Source: Vibrio neptunius (lineage in GTDB: Bacteria; Pseudomonadota; Gammaproteobacteria; Enterobacterales; Vibrionaceae). From it: a DNA stretch of 64,000 bases. Positions 42,850 through 51,868 of the stretch are shown piece after piece. A program made the translations under genes and the position numbers. The DNA lies in assembly GCA_019339365.1 (NCBI GenBank), contig CP079860.1:682001-746000 (forward strand). Reading direction: 5' to 3'. The notes under the pieces were generated by a model. It was not told the origin of the DNA, made no database searches, and saw only the letters and a program-made list of their open reading frames with translations. Numbering within the stretch: the stretch's first letter is position 1; every line of letters begins with the position of its first letter.

Positions 42850-43980
42850 CTAATCGGTCATGGGATAAAGCTGAGTCAGCAATTTTTCTTCTCGCCACGC
42901 CCGTAGTAGCGCACCGAGAGAAGGCGTCTGATGGCCTTGCTGTTTGTGTTTAGAGCCAATTTGATATAGCAAACGGTACTGCTTAAGCAGCGTACTGAAG
43001 ATATGCGACAGTGATGTGTCGCTGTCCCAAATATGCGCAGCTTCACTACTCGCGCCATTGATTTCGAGAATGTCGAACGCTTCCCCACGCATTAATGTAT
43101 TGATATCTTTAAATTTCACATCTAGACGACCGTAGTTAAAGCCTTCAAAATCACCGAGAACTTCGTCCAGCTTTTGTTCCAATGCCGGTGTGATGAATTG
43201 ATTGCCATCGCGGAAGATACAACCACGTGAATGGCTGCCCGCAAATGCCAACTGAAACTCGTCCCCTTCAGGGATAACCACACCGAGGTGTTCGCTATGA
43301 CGAGGCAAATACAAATGCTGAAGTTTGCCTGCACGTGGACAGTGCTCAATCAATTGCTTGAGTGAAGAACGACCATCACCCGTCACACGTGGGGAGTATT
43401 TGAGGGTGATGGAAATAACCTTGCCTCGCTCCTCTCCCGGTTGTCTGACATAAAATATGCCCGCTTCAGCACTGTAGTCCGAGCGAACTTGCAACAGAAA
43501 GCGTCCTTGAGAAGGGAATTGAGCAATATAATCTTTGAGTTGTTGATCGCCATTCACCAACTTGACCCCAACGCCTCGGCAACCCAAATCAGGCTTTGCC
43601 ACAAGAGGGTAAGTAATTCCTTGCTGTTTAAGTTGTGCTTTTGCCTGTGTAAACAATTGCTCTTCATTGGTGTCAGATTTCTCCAACGTAATGAAAGGCA
43701 AAATCCACTGGCGAGTCATATCTCCAGCCGCGCTGAAAATGTCGTGTTTCGATTCTCCCACCATGCCGCTGAGTTTGATCGCAGGGTTAGCAATCAGCGG
43801 TAGCGCCCAATCTCTGTGATATAGGCTTAATGCTGCACTTTGGACAACCACAGGGGCATAAACAAACCAAGCTGGTAAAAATTCAAATGGCGAGATGACT
43901 CTTTTCGGTTCATGGAGAACAGGCATTCCCGCATTGACCTTTCCTTGTGGAATCATTTCGACATTAGCGAGCTGTGTCAT
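42850..43980 (-). CDS. ATP-grasp ligase-like protein
   Basis: 376 residues. The ATP-grasp fold is recognised by YPLVAKPDLGCRGVGVKLV (nucleotide-binding Lys and glycine loop), KVISITLKYSPRVTGDGRSS and the Mg-binding end YGRLDVKFKD ... FDILEINGASSEAAHIWD. Related families ligate amino acids or make peptide or lipid amides with ATP. The substrate is unknown; placement in an ornithine-lipid operon makes an amino-acid-containing lipid plausible. It overlaps the DedA gene end by 17 bases. Confidence 0.78.
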   Translation of the reverse strand: MTQLANVEMIPQGKVNAGMPVLHEPKRVISPFEFLPAWFVYAPVVVQSAALSLYHRDWALPLIANPAIKLSGMVGESKHDIFSAAGDMTRQWILPFITLEKSDTNEEQLFTQAKAQLKQQGITYPLVAKPDLGCRGVGVKLVNGDQQLKDYIAQFPSQGRFLLQVRSDYSAEAGIFYVRQPGEERGKVISITLKYSPRVTGDGRSSLKQLIEHCPRAGKLQHLYLPRHSEHLGVVIPEGDEFQLAFAGSHSRGCIFRDGNQFITPALEQKLDEVLGDFEGFNYGRLDVKFKDINTLMRGEAFDILEINGASSEAAHIWDSDTSLSHIFSTLLKQYRLLYQIGSKHKQQGHQTPSLGALLRAWREEKLLTQLYPMTD

Positions 43981-44563
43981 AAGAGCCTCTTAAAAACGTT
44001 TTTGTAATAATTTTATTGAGCATCCACATTAAGCATAGACCTGCCGGAATCAGCACCCAGCTAATGTGACTGTCTTTCAGCCAAGCCACACTGCCTAACT
44101 GGTAGAAGGAACCAAAAATCAAAGCAGTCCAGAGCCCTGTTGCACCAATCACCGCGACAAAAAATCGCATCACAGGCACATCAAGAAAACCGCTTAGGGT
44201 GAAGCCCACAGTTCGCAGGCCAGGAATGAAACGGACAATAAACAGGGTAATAAACGCGCTCTGGTGGAGTTTCTTCTTTACTTGACGAACACGTTGATAT
44301 TGGAAAATTCGATATCGTAGCAAGCGTACACGTTGCGCACTCTTCCCCATCAGATAGAGGCCAAGGTCGCCTGTGGCAATTCCAACGAAGATAGCCGCTA
44401 GCGCGATACTCATTGGCATTAACTCTTGTACTGCGAGCGTTGCGGCGGTCACAATGGCTAAGTCTTCCAGTAAATATGAAAGCAGGATGATGCCAACAAA
44501 CAGCATTGCGACTGATGTATGCCCAGCGTACAACCATGCCTGTATCTGATTTGCTAACTCCAT
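43964..44563 (-). CDS. DedA-family inner-membrane protein
   Basis: 199 residues with helices (VAMLFVGIILLSYLLEDLAI, ALAAIFVGIATGDLGLYLMG) and the DedA core FIVRFIPGLRTVGFTLSGFL. DedA/SNARE-like proteins act as lipid flippases or transporters: undecaprenyl phosphate in some cases, phospholipids in others. The leading gene of a seven-gene operon that ends with a lipid synthase, fitting a lipid-handling role. Confidence 0.88.
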   Translation of the reverse strand: MELANQIQAWLYAGHTSVAMLFVGIILLSYLLEDLAIVTAATLAVQELMPMSIALAAIFVGIATGDLGLYLMGKSAQRVRLLRYRIFQYQRVRQVKKKLHQSAFITLFIVRFIPGLRTVGFTLSGFLDVPVMRFFVAVIGATGLWTALIFGSFYQLGSVAWLKDSHISWVLIPAGLCLMWMLNKIITKTFLRGSYDTAR

Positions 44564-44991
44564 CTCTAACCTCAGTAATACTTCTTCAAATCTTCAGCGC
44601 TACTCGCATAGGCCGGCTAACTATCCATGGCGTTTATCACTGCGCCATGGTTAACAAGATAGGGAAATCAATAAGAAAATTTCACATACATAAAATTTAG
44701 TTGAAAACAGTTCGCTAAGAAGAAGAAATGACAGAGTTTTTTCTCGATGCCATTCAAGACTCAATGGCACCATTCGCAAGTACGTTGTCATTTAGCAGAC
44801 AGTGTATGGCACATTCAGGGGGGCTTAGTTTATCCCGACTACGTTAGCGCGATGTTCACTGCACCTAACGCTGAACTGATCCGGTAGGGCTTGCTACTCA
44901 TCGGTTGTCACAATTTCGACACATCCGAGTTGCCTTTTCTAAGCCAACATCGCTTACTATCAAGTCTAATTAAATCAAGGTGTTGATATCC
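44564..44991. other. 428-base intergenic region
   Basis: Holds the promoter region of the DedA-olsF operon (minus) and of the acetyltransferase gene (plus). An ATG at 44728 opens MTEFFLDAIQDSMAPFASTL, but it stops after about 40 codons with no recognisable family; it may be a gene remnant. No operator recognised. Confidence 0.4.
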
Positions 44992-45432
44992 ATGACCATT
45001 CAGCTTTTGCCCGTCCCTGAACAAGAATTTCCTGAGGTGTTTTCTAGTGTCAAACAAGCACTATATGATCATGTTGATGCGGTGTTCGGCTGGGATGACC
45101 AGTTTCAGAGGCAGCGGCTGTCAAGCGACTATCAGCCAGAGTGGTTTCATTGGATTGTTAGCCAGCAGAACAAGGTCGGGCTAGTGTGCTTCAAACCTTA
45201 CGACACCGCTTACCACATTCACTTGTTGATCCTCTTTCCTCAGTATCAAAATCAGGGTTTGGGACAAGGGGTCATGCAGAAGATCAACACTCTCGTTAAA
45301 AGTGAAGGCCGCAACAAAATCACGTTGTCTAGCTTCGCTCGCAACACCAAAGCTATCCAGTTTTACACTCGACTAGGCTATCAAGTCATTGAAGAGGATG
45401 AATGTTTTGTCTCAATGGCATTGCATTGTTAA
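44992..45432 (+). CDS. GNAT-family acetyltransferase
   Basis: 146 residues from ATG 44992. The acetyl-CoA motif LLILFPQYQNQGLGQGVMQK (QxxGxG/A) and the end RNTKAIQFYTRLGYQVIEED are typical GNAT. Substrate unknown. Single gene, with a short downstream gap to the LD-carboxypeptidase on the other strand. Confidence 0.88.
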   Translation: MTIQLLPVPEQEFPEVFSSVKQALYDHVDAVFGWDDQFQRQRLSSDYQPEWFHWIVSQQNKVGLVCFKPYDTAYHIHLLILFPQYQNQGLGQGVMQKINTLVKSEGRNKITLSSFARNTKAIQFYTRLGYQVIEEDECFVSMALHC

Positions 45433-45478
45433 CGGCATCAAGGAAAGGGTCAACTGCCCACTACCAGGCCAGTAATAC

Positions 45479-46489
45479 CTAGCTTGCAAGCCAAGGAGAC
45501 ACAAGACAAACCGTTTGTTTGTCAAAGTCCAACTCCGCTTCAACGCCCAACGGTGTCACCAGCATAGGGTGTGTGTGGCAACTGTCAAAACCGCACAGAA
45601 TGGGCACTTTTTGTTCGTTCAACACCTCATTCAAAACATCAAGAGGCGTGCGGCCTGTTCCTTTGTCATCAAACAGCTCATGCTTACCAAGTACGATGGC
45701 AGCGACACGGTCGAACACGCCGCAAAGCTTGAGTAGATTAAAGCTGCGCTCTACCACGGCAATGTTATGAAGAGAATCTTCGATAAGCAGGATGTCGCCT
45801 TGACCAATGTCAGGCATGTAGGGGCTGCCCCAAATCCCATTCATGGTGTTCAGGTTTCCACCAATAATCCGCCCTCGCACTTTCCCGTCACCAATAAACT
45901 GCCATTCATTGGCTGTCACAGGTTTCGCCTTAGCTTGGGATTCCCAGTTAATCATGAAATCTGTCCAGACTTCAGGCATCTGATAGCAATAAGGTAGTGA
46001 AGGCGCGGAGCAGAGTAGAGATTCAAACGAAGAAAAAGTCTCATCAACCAGAGGGGGAAACTCGCCAAATGATGCAACCAAAGCGGGGCCATAAAAGGTG
46101 ATAAGCCCTGTCTGAGCATAGATCCCCAATAAAAGAGCCGTGACGTCAGAGTAACCGATAATGATTTTCGGATCCGCTTTTAAGGCCTGATAATCAATAT
46201 AGGGCAGTAAGGCGTTGCTGTTATAGCCACCGATGGTCGAAATAATACAACGAACTTCTGGGTCACGAATCAGGATGTTAAGTTCCTCGGCACGGTCTTG
46301 AATGGAACCTGAGCGGTAGTGATCTGACTTTCCGGTTAACTTTCCGCTTTTGAGCTTGAATCCTTTGCTTTCGAGATACGTTTTGGCTCGTTGAAATCGA
46401 GTCGGGGCAAAATAAGTAGCTGGTGACGAAGGTGAGAAAAATCCTATGGTGTCACCGTTCGATAGACGACGTGGCAATAATATAGACAA
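45479..46489 (-). CDS. LD-carboxypeptidase (S66, MccF-like)
   Basis: 336 residues. The S66 family residues are visible: nucleophile Ser in IIIGYSDVTALL, Glu in DILLIEDSLHN, and His in GFDSCHTHPMLVTPLG. MccF-type members cleave the acyl-sulfonamide or aspartyl bond of microcin C-like antibiotics and confer self-immunity; others trim murein tetrapeptides. The length and GGYNSNALLPYIDY segment favour the MccF side. No microcin genes nearby, so it may be an orphan resistance enzyme. Confidence 0.85.
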   Translation of the reverse strand: MSILLPRRLSNGDTIGFFSPSSPATYFAPTRFQRAKTYLESKGFKLKSGKLTGKSDHYRSGSIQDRAEELNILIRDPEVRCIISTIGGYNSNALLPYIDYQALKADPKIIIGYSDVTALLLGIYAQTGLITFYGPALVASFGEFPPLVDETFSSFESLLCSAPSLPYCYQMPEVWTDFMINWESQAKAKPVTANEWQFIGDGKVRGRIIGGNLNTMNGIWGSPYMPDIGQGDILLIEDSLHNIAVVERSFNLLKLCGVFDRVAAIVLGKHELFDDKGTGRTPLDVLNEVLNEQKVPILCGFDSCHTHPMLVTPLGVEAELDFDKQTVCLVSPWLAS

Positions 46490-46572
46490 AGCGGGTACTC
46501 CTTAACCCAACAAAGTTTTTTCAAGTGCAACGGTTTGATAAAAGCTATCCCAGAATACTTTTACCCTCATGG

Positions 46573-47037
46573 TTAACGCCTCCATTCGTATAGAATGTCT
46601 GGAAGCCCTTCCTCGTTTTCTGCGTCGCCGCCAATCGCAACAAAACCATGGCGCTCATAGAATTGCTGAGCGCGAATGTTGTTTTCGAACGTTCGTAAAC
46701 TCAAGCGACCTGACGACTGCTGTTTGGCCATGACCAAAAGCTGGCTACCTAGCCCCATTGACTGATAACCTCGATGGACATAAAGCTGATTGACTTCACT
46801 GTCATTAATAGCAACAAAGGCTACAGGCTGACGCGTTTCATTGTTTATCACCACATAGATATTATGCGTTTCAGGTAAGATATGGTTTAGGAAAAATGCC
46901 TGTGATTCAACAGTATGAACTGGTGGAATTCCGATTGCGGCCTGCATCGAATCGCGCCACAAGCACACCACATCCTGTGTATGCTGTGGCTCAAAAGTAA
47001 TAACTTCAAAGTCATGTTTAAGCAGTGTCGTCTCCAA
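46573..47037 (-). CDS. GNAT-family acetyltransferase
   Basis: 154 residues from TTG 47037 (LETTLLKHDFEVITFEPQHT); the frame is open to 47229 but the added N-terminus shows no family match. Acetyl-CoA loop VHRGYQSMGLGSQLLVMAK, then TFENNIRAQQFYERHGFVAI. The substrate is unknown. Downstream of glgB on the same strand but separated by a 115-base gap, so probably independent. Confidence 0.8.
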   Translation of the reverse strand: METTLLKHDFEVITFEPQHTQDVVCLWRDSMQAAIGIPPVHTVESQAFFLNHILPETHNIYVVINNETRQPVAFVAINDSEVNQLYVHRGYQSMGLGSQLLVMAKQQSSGRLSLRTFENNIRAQQFYERHGFVAIGGDAENEEGLPDILYEWRR

Positions 47038-47152
47038 CTTTCTCGTCCCTGTGTGATGGCTTGTTGCTTTAGATTTGGTTACCTTAACGGGTTGACGCTG
47101 AAAAGCAAAAGAGCCCATCAATTGATCGGCTCTTTTTGTTACTGATGTAACA

Positions 47153-49333
47153 TTATTTAAGTTTATAGAACACCGTTGCCAGTGGCGGTAAGCTAAGAGA
47201 TAACGACTGAGACTGACTTTCGCTTTCAACCTCTTCCGTTCTCACTGAATGCTTGACGGCATAACCACTACCGTAATACCTATCATCATCAGTGTTGAGC
47301 AACAACTCATATTCACCAGCCAATGGCACACCTAAACGGAAAGTATCATGCGGAACAGGGGTAAAGTTGGTGATGATAAGGATCCGCTCTCCGTTATCAC
47401 TCAATCGTTCATGAGCTAAAATCGATGATTCTGCTGCATCTTGCAGACGCCACTCAAAGCCGCGTGGTTCGCAATCCAGTTCATGCATCGCGCATTCAGA
47501 GGTATACAAGTTATTGAGATCGCGAGTTAGTGCTTGCACACCTTGGTGGCGTTCAAACTCCAGCAGGAACCATTGTAACTGATCGTCATGATTCCACTCC
47601 GCCGTCTGACCAATTTCAGCACCCATAAAGTTGAGCTTCTTACCCGGTTGAGCATACATGTAACCAAGATAAGCACGTAAGTTAGCCGTCTGTTGCCATT
47701 CATCACCCGGCATCTTATTGTGAATCGAACCTTTACCGTATACCACCTCATCATGAGACAAAGACAGGACATAGTTTTCACTGTGAGCGTATACCATTGG
47801 GAATGTAATGGTGTCGTGATGGTACTTTCGATGGACAGGATCTTCCTTAATGTATTGCAAAGAATCGTGCATCCAGCCCATGTTCCACTTAAAACCGAAA
47901 CCGAGTCCCCCCATGAATGTCGGAGCAGAAACGCCGGGGAAAGCCGTTGATTCTTCTGCAATGGTCATCGCGTTCGGGAAATATTTATATACTTCCTCAT
48001 TCATCCATTTAAGAGTCGCAATCGCATCGTAGTTTTCGTTACCGCCATCGACATTGGGAATCCACTGATCGTGGCTACGAGAATAATCAAGGTAGAGCAT
48101 AGAGGCGACAGCATCAACTCGAATACCATCAATATGGAATTGTTCAAACCAGTACAAGGCATTGGAGACCAAGAAGCGGCGAACGTGCTCACGGCTTAAA
48201 TCGTATATGTAGGAATTCCAATCCTGATGCCAACCACGGCGTGGATCCGGATCATGGAAAAGCGGTGTTCCATCGAAATTGGCCAGCCCGTGATCGTCGG
48301 AAGGGAAATGAGCCGGAACCCAGTCTAGTACCACACCAATTTCAGCTTGGTGACACTGGTCAACGAAATATTTAAAGTCATCCGGCGAACCGAATCGACT
48401 TGTTGGTGCAAACAACCCAACGGGCTGATAGCCCCAAGAGCCGTAGAAAGGGTGCTCAGAGACCGGCATCAATTCAACATGGGTATAACCCATATCGACC
48501 AGATAAGGAATAAGCTGATCAGCCAATTCACGGTAGTTCAAGAAATCGCCATGATCATTGCGACGCCATGAGCCCGCGTGAAGCTCATAAAATGACAATG
48601 CTTCCTTCCGCTTTTCCGTGACTGGTCGATTTTGCCACTGATTATCCTGCCAGTCGTAGCGGGCGTGATCATAAGTCACCGAGGCAAAGGAAGGGTACTG
48701 TTCTGCATACGCTCCCCAAGGATCTGCCTTATGCGGTAGCCCTTCGCCGTTTGGCCCTTTTAGCTCAAACTTATACTGAGTCCCTTCTTCCAGACCCGGG
48801 ATGAAAATACCCCAGATACCATAGTCGAGACGCTGCATCGGCGTGCGTCGGCCATCCCACTGGTTAAACTCGCCGACTAAGCTACAAGCTGAAGCATGGG
48901 GTGCATAAACGAGGAAACGAATGCCCGAGATCGATTTGCCATCACGCTCAATCGTCACAAACTGCGCGCCCATGTGATGGTACATATCTTTCGGCGTATG
49001 CAGGTCATCGTACTCTGCGTAAATAGCATGATACTGATAGGGATCATCGATCAGTTGTACTTCCCCTGCCCAGTCAACAGCGAGCTGGTAATGGGTAAGT
49101 TTCAGATCGCGTTGCTGCTGCAGAATAAAACCAGACGCTTCTTCACGCTCTAGTTCAACGCGTTCTTCGCCTTCAATGACCAGTTCCACTTTGTCGGCCC
49201 CAGGCATCCATACCCGAAGTGCACCGTGTTCCGGTTCCAGAAAAGGTCCAATAAACGAAAAGGGATCCGCATACGACGCGTGTGAAAGTTGGTTATACAC
49301 TCTGGTTTTTTTGTCTAGTGTTGAAGCTTTCAA
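47153..49333 (-). CDS. glgB: 1,4-alpha-glucan branching enzyme
   Basis: 726 residues, essentially the length of E. coli GlgB (728). An N-terminal CBM48 domain precedes the alpha-amylase-type barrel. Conserved regions: [16 protein letters not shown] (catalytic Asp nucleophile), [11 protein letters not shown] (acid/base Glu) and [10 protein letters not shown] (transition-state Asp). It adds alpha-1,6 branches to glycogen or maltodextrin products. Same strand as malP and malQ, but separated from malQ by 253 bases containing a terminator-like hairpin. Confidence 0.96.
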   Translation of the reverse strand: MKASTLDKKTRVYNQLSHASYADPFSFIGPFLEPEHGALRVWMPGADKVELVIEGEERVELEREEASGFILQQQRDLKLTHYQLAVDWAGEVQLIDDPYQYHAIYAEYDDLHTPKDMYHHMGAQFVTIERDGKSISGIRFLVYAPHASACSLVGEFNQWDGRRTPMQRLDYGIWGIFIPGLEEGTQYKFELKGPNGEGLPHKADPWGAYAEQYPSFASVTYDHARYDWQDNQWQNRPVTEKRKEALSFYELHAGSWRRNDHGDFLNYRELADQLIPYLVDMGYTHVELMPVSEHPFYGSWGYQPVGLFAPTSRFGSPDDFKYFVDQCHQAEIGVVLDWVPAHFPSDDHGLANFDGTPLFHDPDPRRGWHQDWNSYIYDLSREHVRRFLVSNALYWFEQFHIDGIRVDAVASMLYLDYSRSHDQWIPNVDGGNENYDAIATLKWMNEEVYKYFPNAMTIAEESTAFPGVSAPTFMGGLGFGFKWNMGWMHDSLQYIKEDPVHRKYHHDTITFPMVYAHSENYVLSLSHDEVVYGKGSIHNKMPGDEWQQTANLRAYLGYMYAQPGKKLNFMGAEIGQTAEWNHDDQLQWFLLEFERHQGVQALTRDLNNLYTSECAMHELDCEPRGFEWRLQDAAESSILAHERLSDNGERILIITNFTPVPHDTFRLGVPLAGEYELLLNTDDDRYYGSGYAVKHSVRTEEVESESQSQSLSLSLPPLATVFYKLK

Positions 49334-49473
49334 GTTATTCTCTCCCTAACCTAACTTTCTAAAAAACTCCGAAAGTCTGCTTACATTTTGAGGTAGATAA
49401 TTGCGGACAGGAACGCGGATTTAACAGCGTTGAAATCGAGGCGCAACGTAAACAGCTTTTGGTTTATAAAACA

Positions 49474-49497
49474 AAGCCCGCTAATGGATGCGGGCTT
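49474..49497 (-). terminator. Hairpin between malQ and glgB
   Basis: On minus: AAGCCCGC ATCCATTA GCGGGCTT then TGTTTT, an 8-bp stem with a T-rich tail, about 90 bases after the malQ stop. Likely separates or attenuates glgB transcription. Confidence 0.75.
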
Positions 49498-49586
49498 AAT
49501 ATAGCATTATGAAAGTCTACCGAATTCCTGTTTCACATAGAGTGATAGAGTCGATATTTTTCTATGTTATTCGAGATAAGATCCTG

Positions 49587-51767
49587 TTATTTGCTGACCT
49601 TAGCACGCACTTCTGTCAGCTTATAAGCAATGCGGTTTACCCCTTCCTGAGCAAACACTTCATCTAGGTTCATCGACAATTTACGACGCCAGTTTGGGTA
49701 TTCCTCAACGGTACCAGGAATATTGACTGGCTTATCCATTTCCAACCAGTCTTCAAGCTGAACACTCAACAATGTTGAAGCACCCGCTGCAACATGCAAT
49801 TGCAGTGCTTCTGCAAGATACGAGTCCATAGGGACATACTGCGCATCTCGGCCAACCCCTTCAGGAAGATAACCATGCCAAGCGACTGAGTCCAAAATAC
49901 CCTGTTTGCTCTCTAAACGGTCTGTGAACAAACCTTTAAGTTGCTCGGCATCTGGGTACAAACCCAGCTCTTCACCCATTTTAAGATCATCACAATGCCA
50001 GAAACCACGCAATGTCGGCATGTCGTGCGTACACAGAGCAGACATCGATTGATTCGCATAATGAGCGGGCGAAATGTAACCGCCATCGTCTTCAGACGTT
50101 TCGAAGAAAAATACCTTGTAAGAATGCACTCCCGCTTCACGGAGAAGTTCTACAATCTCATCGGGCACTGTGCCTAGGTCTTCACCAATCACACTGCACT
50201 GGTGACGGTGAGATTCAAGTGCCAAGATCGCGAGCATGTCTTCTACTGGGTAGTAGATGTAGGCGCCTTTTGTTGCGTTTTCACCCTTTGGAATCCACCA
50301 CAGTCGCAGTAGGCCAAGAACATGGTCAATACGCAGCGCACCACAATGCTTCATATTGGCACGCAACAATTTGATGTATGCGTCGTAACTGGTTTCCTGA
50401 AGCACTTGTGGGTTCAATGGCGGCAGACCCCAATTTTGTCCCAATGGGCCAAGTACATCAGGTGGAGCACCAATGCTGGCATCCATCACAAGGTTACCGT
50501 CATCTGCCCAAGTCTCCGCCCCAGAATCGGCGACACCAACCGCTAAGTCACGGTACAAGCCAACAGACATGCCTTTCTCTTCCGCCAATGCCTGAGCTTC
50601 ATTAATTTGGATATCTGCGACCCACTGCAAGTACATGTAGAGATGCACTTGATCAAGGTTCTGCTCAATAAACTTCTGAACCGCGGTATTTTCAAAACGA
50701 CGATACTCGTCAGGGAAAACCGGCCAACCCCAGATGTTGGAATTTTCAGCATGCAGGGAAGCATGCAGAGCATCAAACGCCGCTTGATGTACTAGGCTGT
50801 CGCCACCTTCTTCAACAAAGGCTAAGAAAGCTTGAGCACGCTCAGTGTTCTTATCCAAGTGACGCTTTTTAAATTCACTGAACAGCAGTGGCAAAACGCT
50901 CAATTTTAGATCAGCCACTTCAGTGTAATTCACCCAATGCGATTCGCGAGCTTTTTGTAAACGCTGCTGGAATTCCGCGCTGCCGACACGTTGCTGCGCT
51001 TCAATACTCAATGCAAACTCAGGAACAGAACTGACATCAATATACATGATATTCAGCCAACGTCGTGAAGATGGGCTGTAAGGGCTGGCCCCTTCTGGGT
51101 TTGCAGGGAAGAGTGAATGGATCGGGTTCAGGCCGACAAAATCTCCTCCTCGGGAAGCAATATCAGCCACCAGTTGTTTTAGATCACCGAAGTCACCAAT
51201 GCCCCAGTTGTGCTGAGTGCGTAAGGTGTATAGCTGAACACTCGGTCCCCACATTTTTTTGCCAGCATCGATTTCCTCTTGCTTATAGCAAGATTTTGGC
51301 GTGACAATCAGAGCCATTTCATAAGGGGATTTACGACGCTTACGAATAATGGTCAGCTTGTGGTAACCCCAAGCCAAATCATTCGGTAATGCAAACACTA
51401 AAGGGCCACCCTCTTTACGCTCGTCACGAACGATTTGAGACTGAAGATAGCCTTCAAGTACCTCTCCCTGCTCAGTATCTAAACGCCAGCTGAACTCGCT
51501 TTCACGGGCACTTGCGCCCAGATTAAGTGCAACTTCTACTGGCTCGCCATCACGCACCACCAGCACAGAATCTAGTACGTCTTTCTTGTGTTTTTTCTCT
51601 GCTGATTGCAGAAGAGTGTCATCATTCGTCGTGTCGTAGCCTAAAGATCTCAATAAATAGCGAATGGTTTCTTCGTCTACTTTTGCCTCATCTCCCCACG
51701 CGCTAACGTAGCTGTCGGCAATTCTTGCCATTTCGGCGACTTGTTGTAATGCGTATTGTTGTTTCAT
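49587..51767 (-). CDS. malQ: 4-alpha-glucanotransferase (amylomaltase)
   Basis: 726 residues from ATG 51767, selected because GGAGAGAG stands just before it. The GH77 motifs are present: ALRIDHVLGLLRLWWIP (nucleophile Asp), SVIGEDLGTVPDEI (Glu) and ALCTHDMPTLRGFWH (Asp). It transfers maltodextrin units between chains, building substrates for MalP. Somewhat longer than E. coli MalQ (694) mainly at the N-terminus, usual for vibrios. Second gene of the malPQ unit. Confidence 0.95.
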   Translation of the reverse strand: MKQQYALQQVAEMARIADSYVSAWGDEAKVDEETIRYLLRSLGYDTTNDDTLLQSAEKKHKKDVLDSVLVVRDGEPVEVALNLGASARESEFSWRLDTEQGEVLEGYLQSQIVRDERKEGGPLVFALPNDLAWGYHKLTIIRKRRKSPYEMALIVTPKSCYKQEEIDAGKKMWGPSVQLYTLRTQHNWGIGDFGDLKQLVADIASRGGDFVGLNPIHSLFPANPEGASPYSPSSRRWLNIMYIDVSSVPEFALSIEAQQRVGSAEFQQRLQKARESHWVNYTEVADLKLSVLPLLFSEFKKRHLDKNTERAQAFLAFVEEGGDSLVHQAAFDALHASLHAENSNIWGWPVFPDEYRRFENTAVQKFIEQNLDQVHLYMYLQWVADIQINEAQALAEEKGMSVGLYRDLAVGVADSGAETWADDGNLVMDASIGAPPDVLGPLGQNWGLPPLNPQVLQETSYDAYIKLLRANMKHCGALRIDHVLGLLRLWWIPKGENATKGAYIYYPVEDMLAILALESHRHQCSVIGEDLGTVPDEIVELLREAGVHSYKVFFFETSEDDGGYISPAHYANQSMSALCTHDMPTLRGFWHCDDLKMGEELGLYPDAEQLKGLFTDRLESKQGILDSVAWHGYLPEGVGRDAQYVPMDSYLAEALQLHVAAGASTLLSVQLEDWLEMDKPVNIPGTVEEYPNWRRKLSMNLDEVFAQEGVNRIAYKLTEVRAKVSK

Positions 51768-51831
51768 CGCTCTCTCCGAAGGACTAAATACCTTCAAAAT
51801 GTAGGGTTTTTATTAATAGGTAACGTAAGAG

Positions 51832-51855
51832 AGCCAAGGCTTCACAGCCTTGGCT
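51832..51855. terminator. Hairpin between malP and malQ
   Basis: AGCCAAGGCT TCAC AGCCTTGGCT, a 10-bp perfect stem with little T-run on the minus strand. It could tune malQ expression relative to malP, or stabilise the malP transcript. Confidence 0.5.
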
Positions 51856-51868
51856 TTGTTGTTAGAAA

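Noticed and set aside
44506..44700. Short plus-strand frame at the DedA promoter
   Set aside because: It overlaps the DedA start on the other strand and has no family match.
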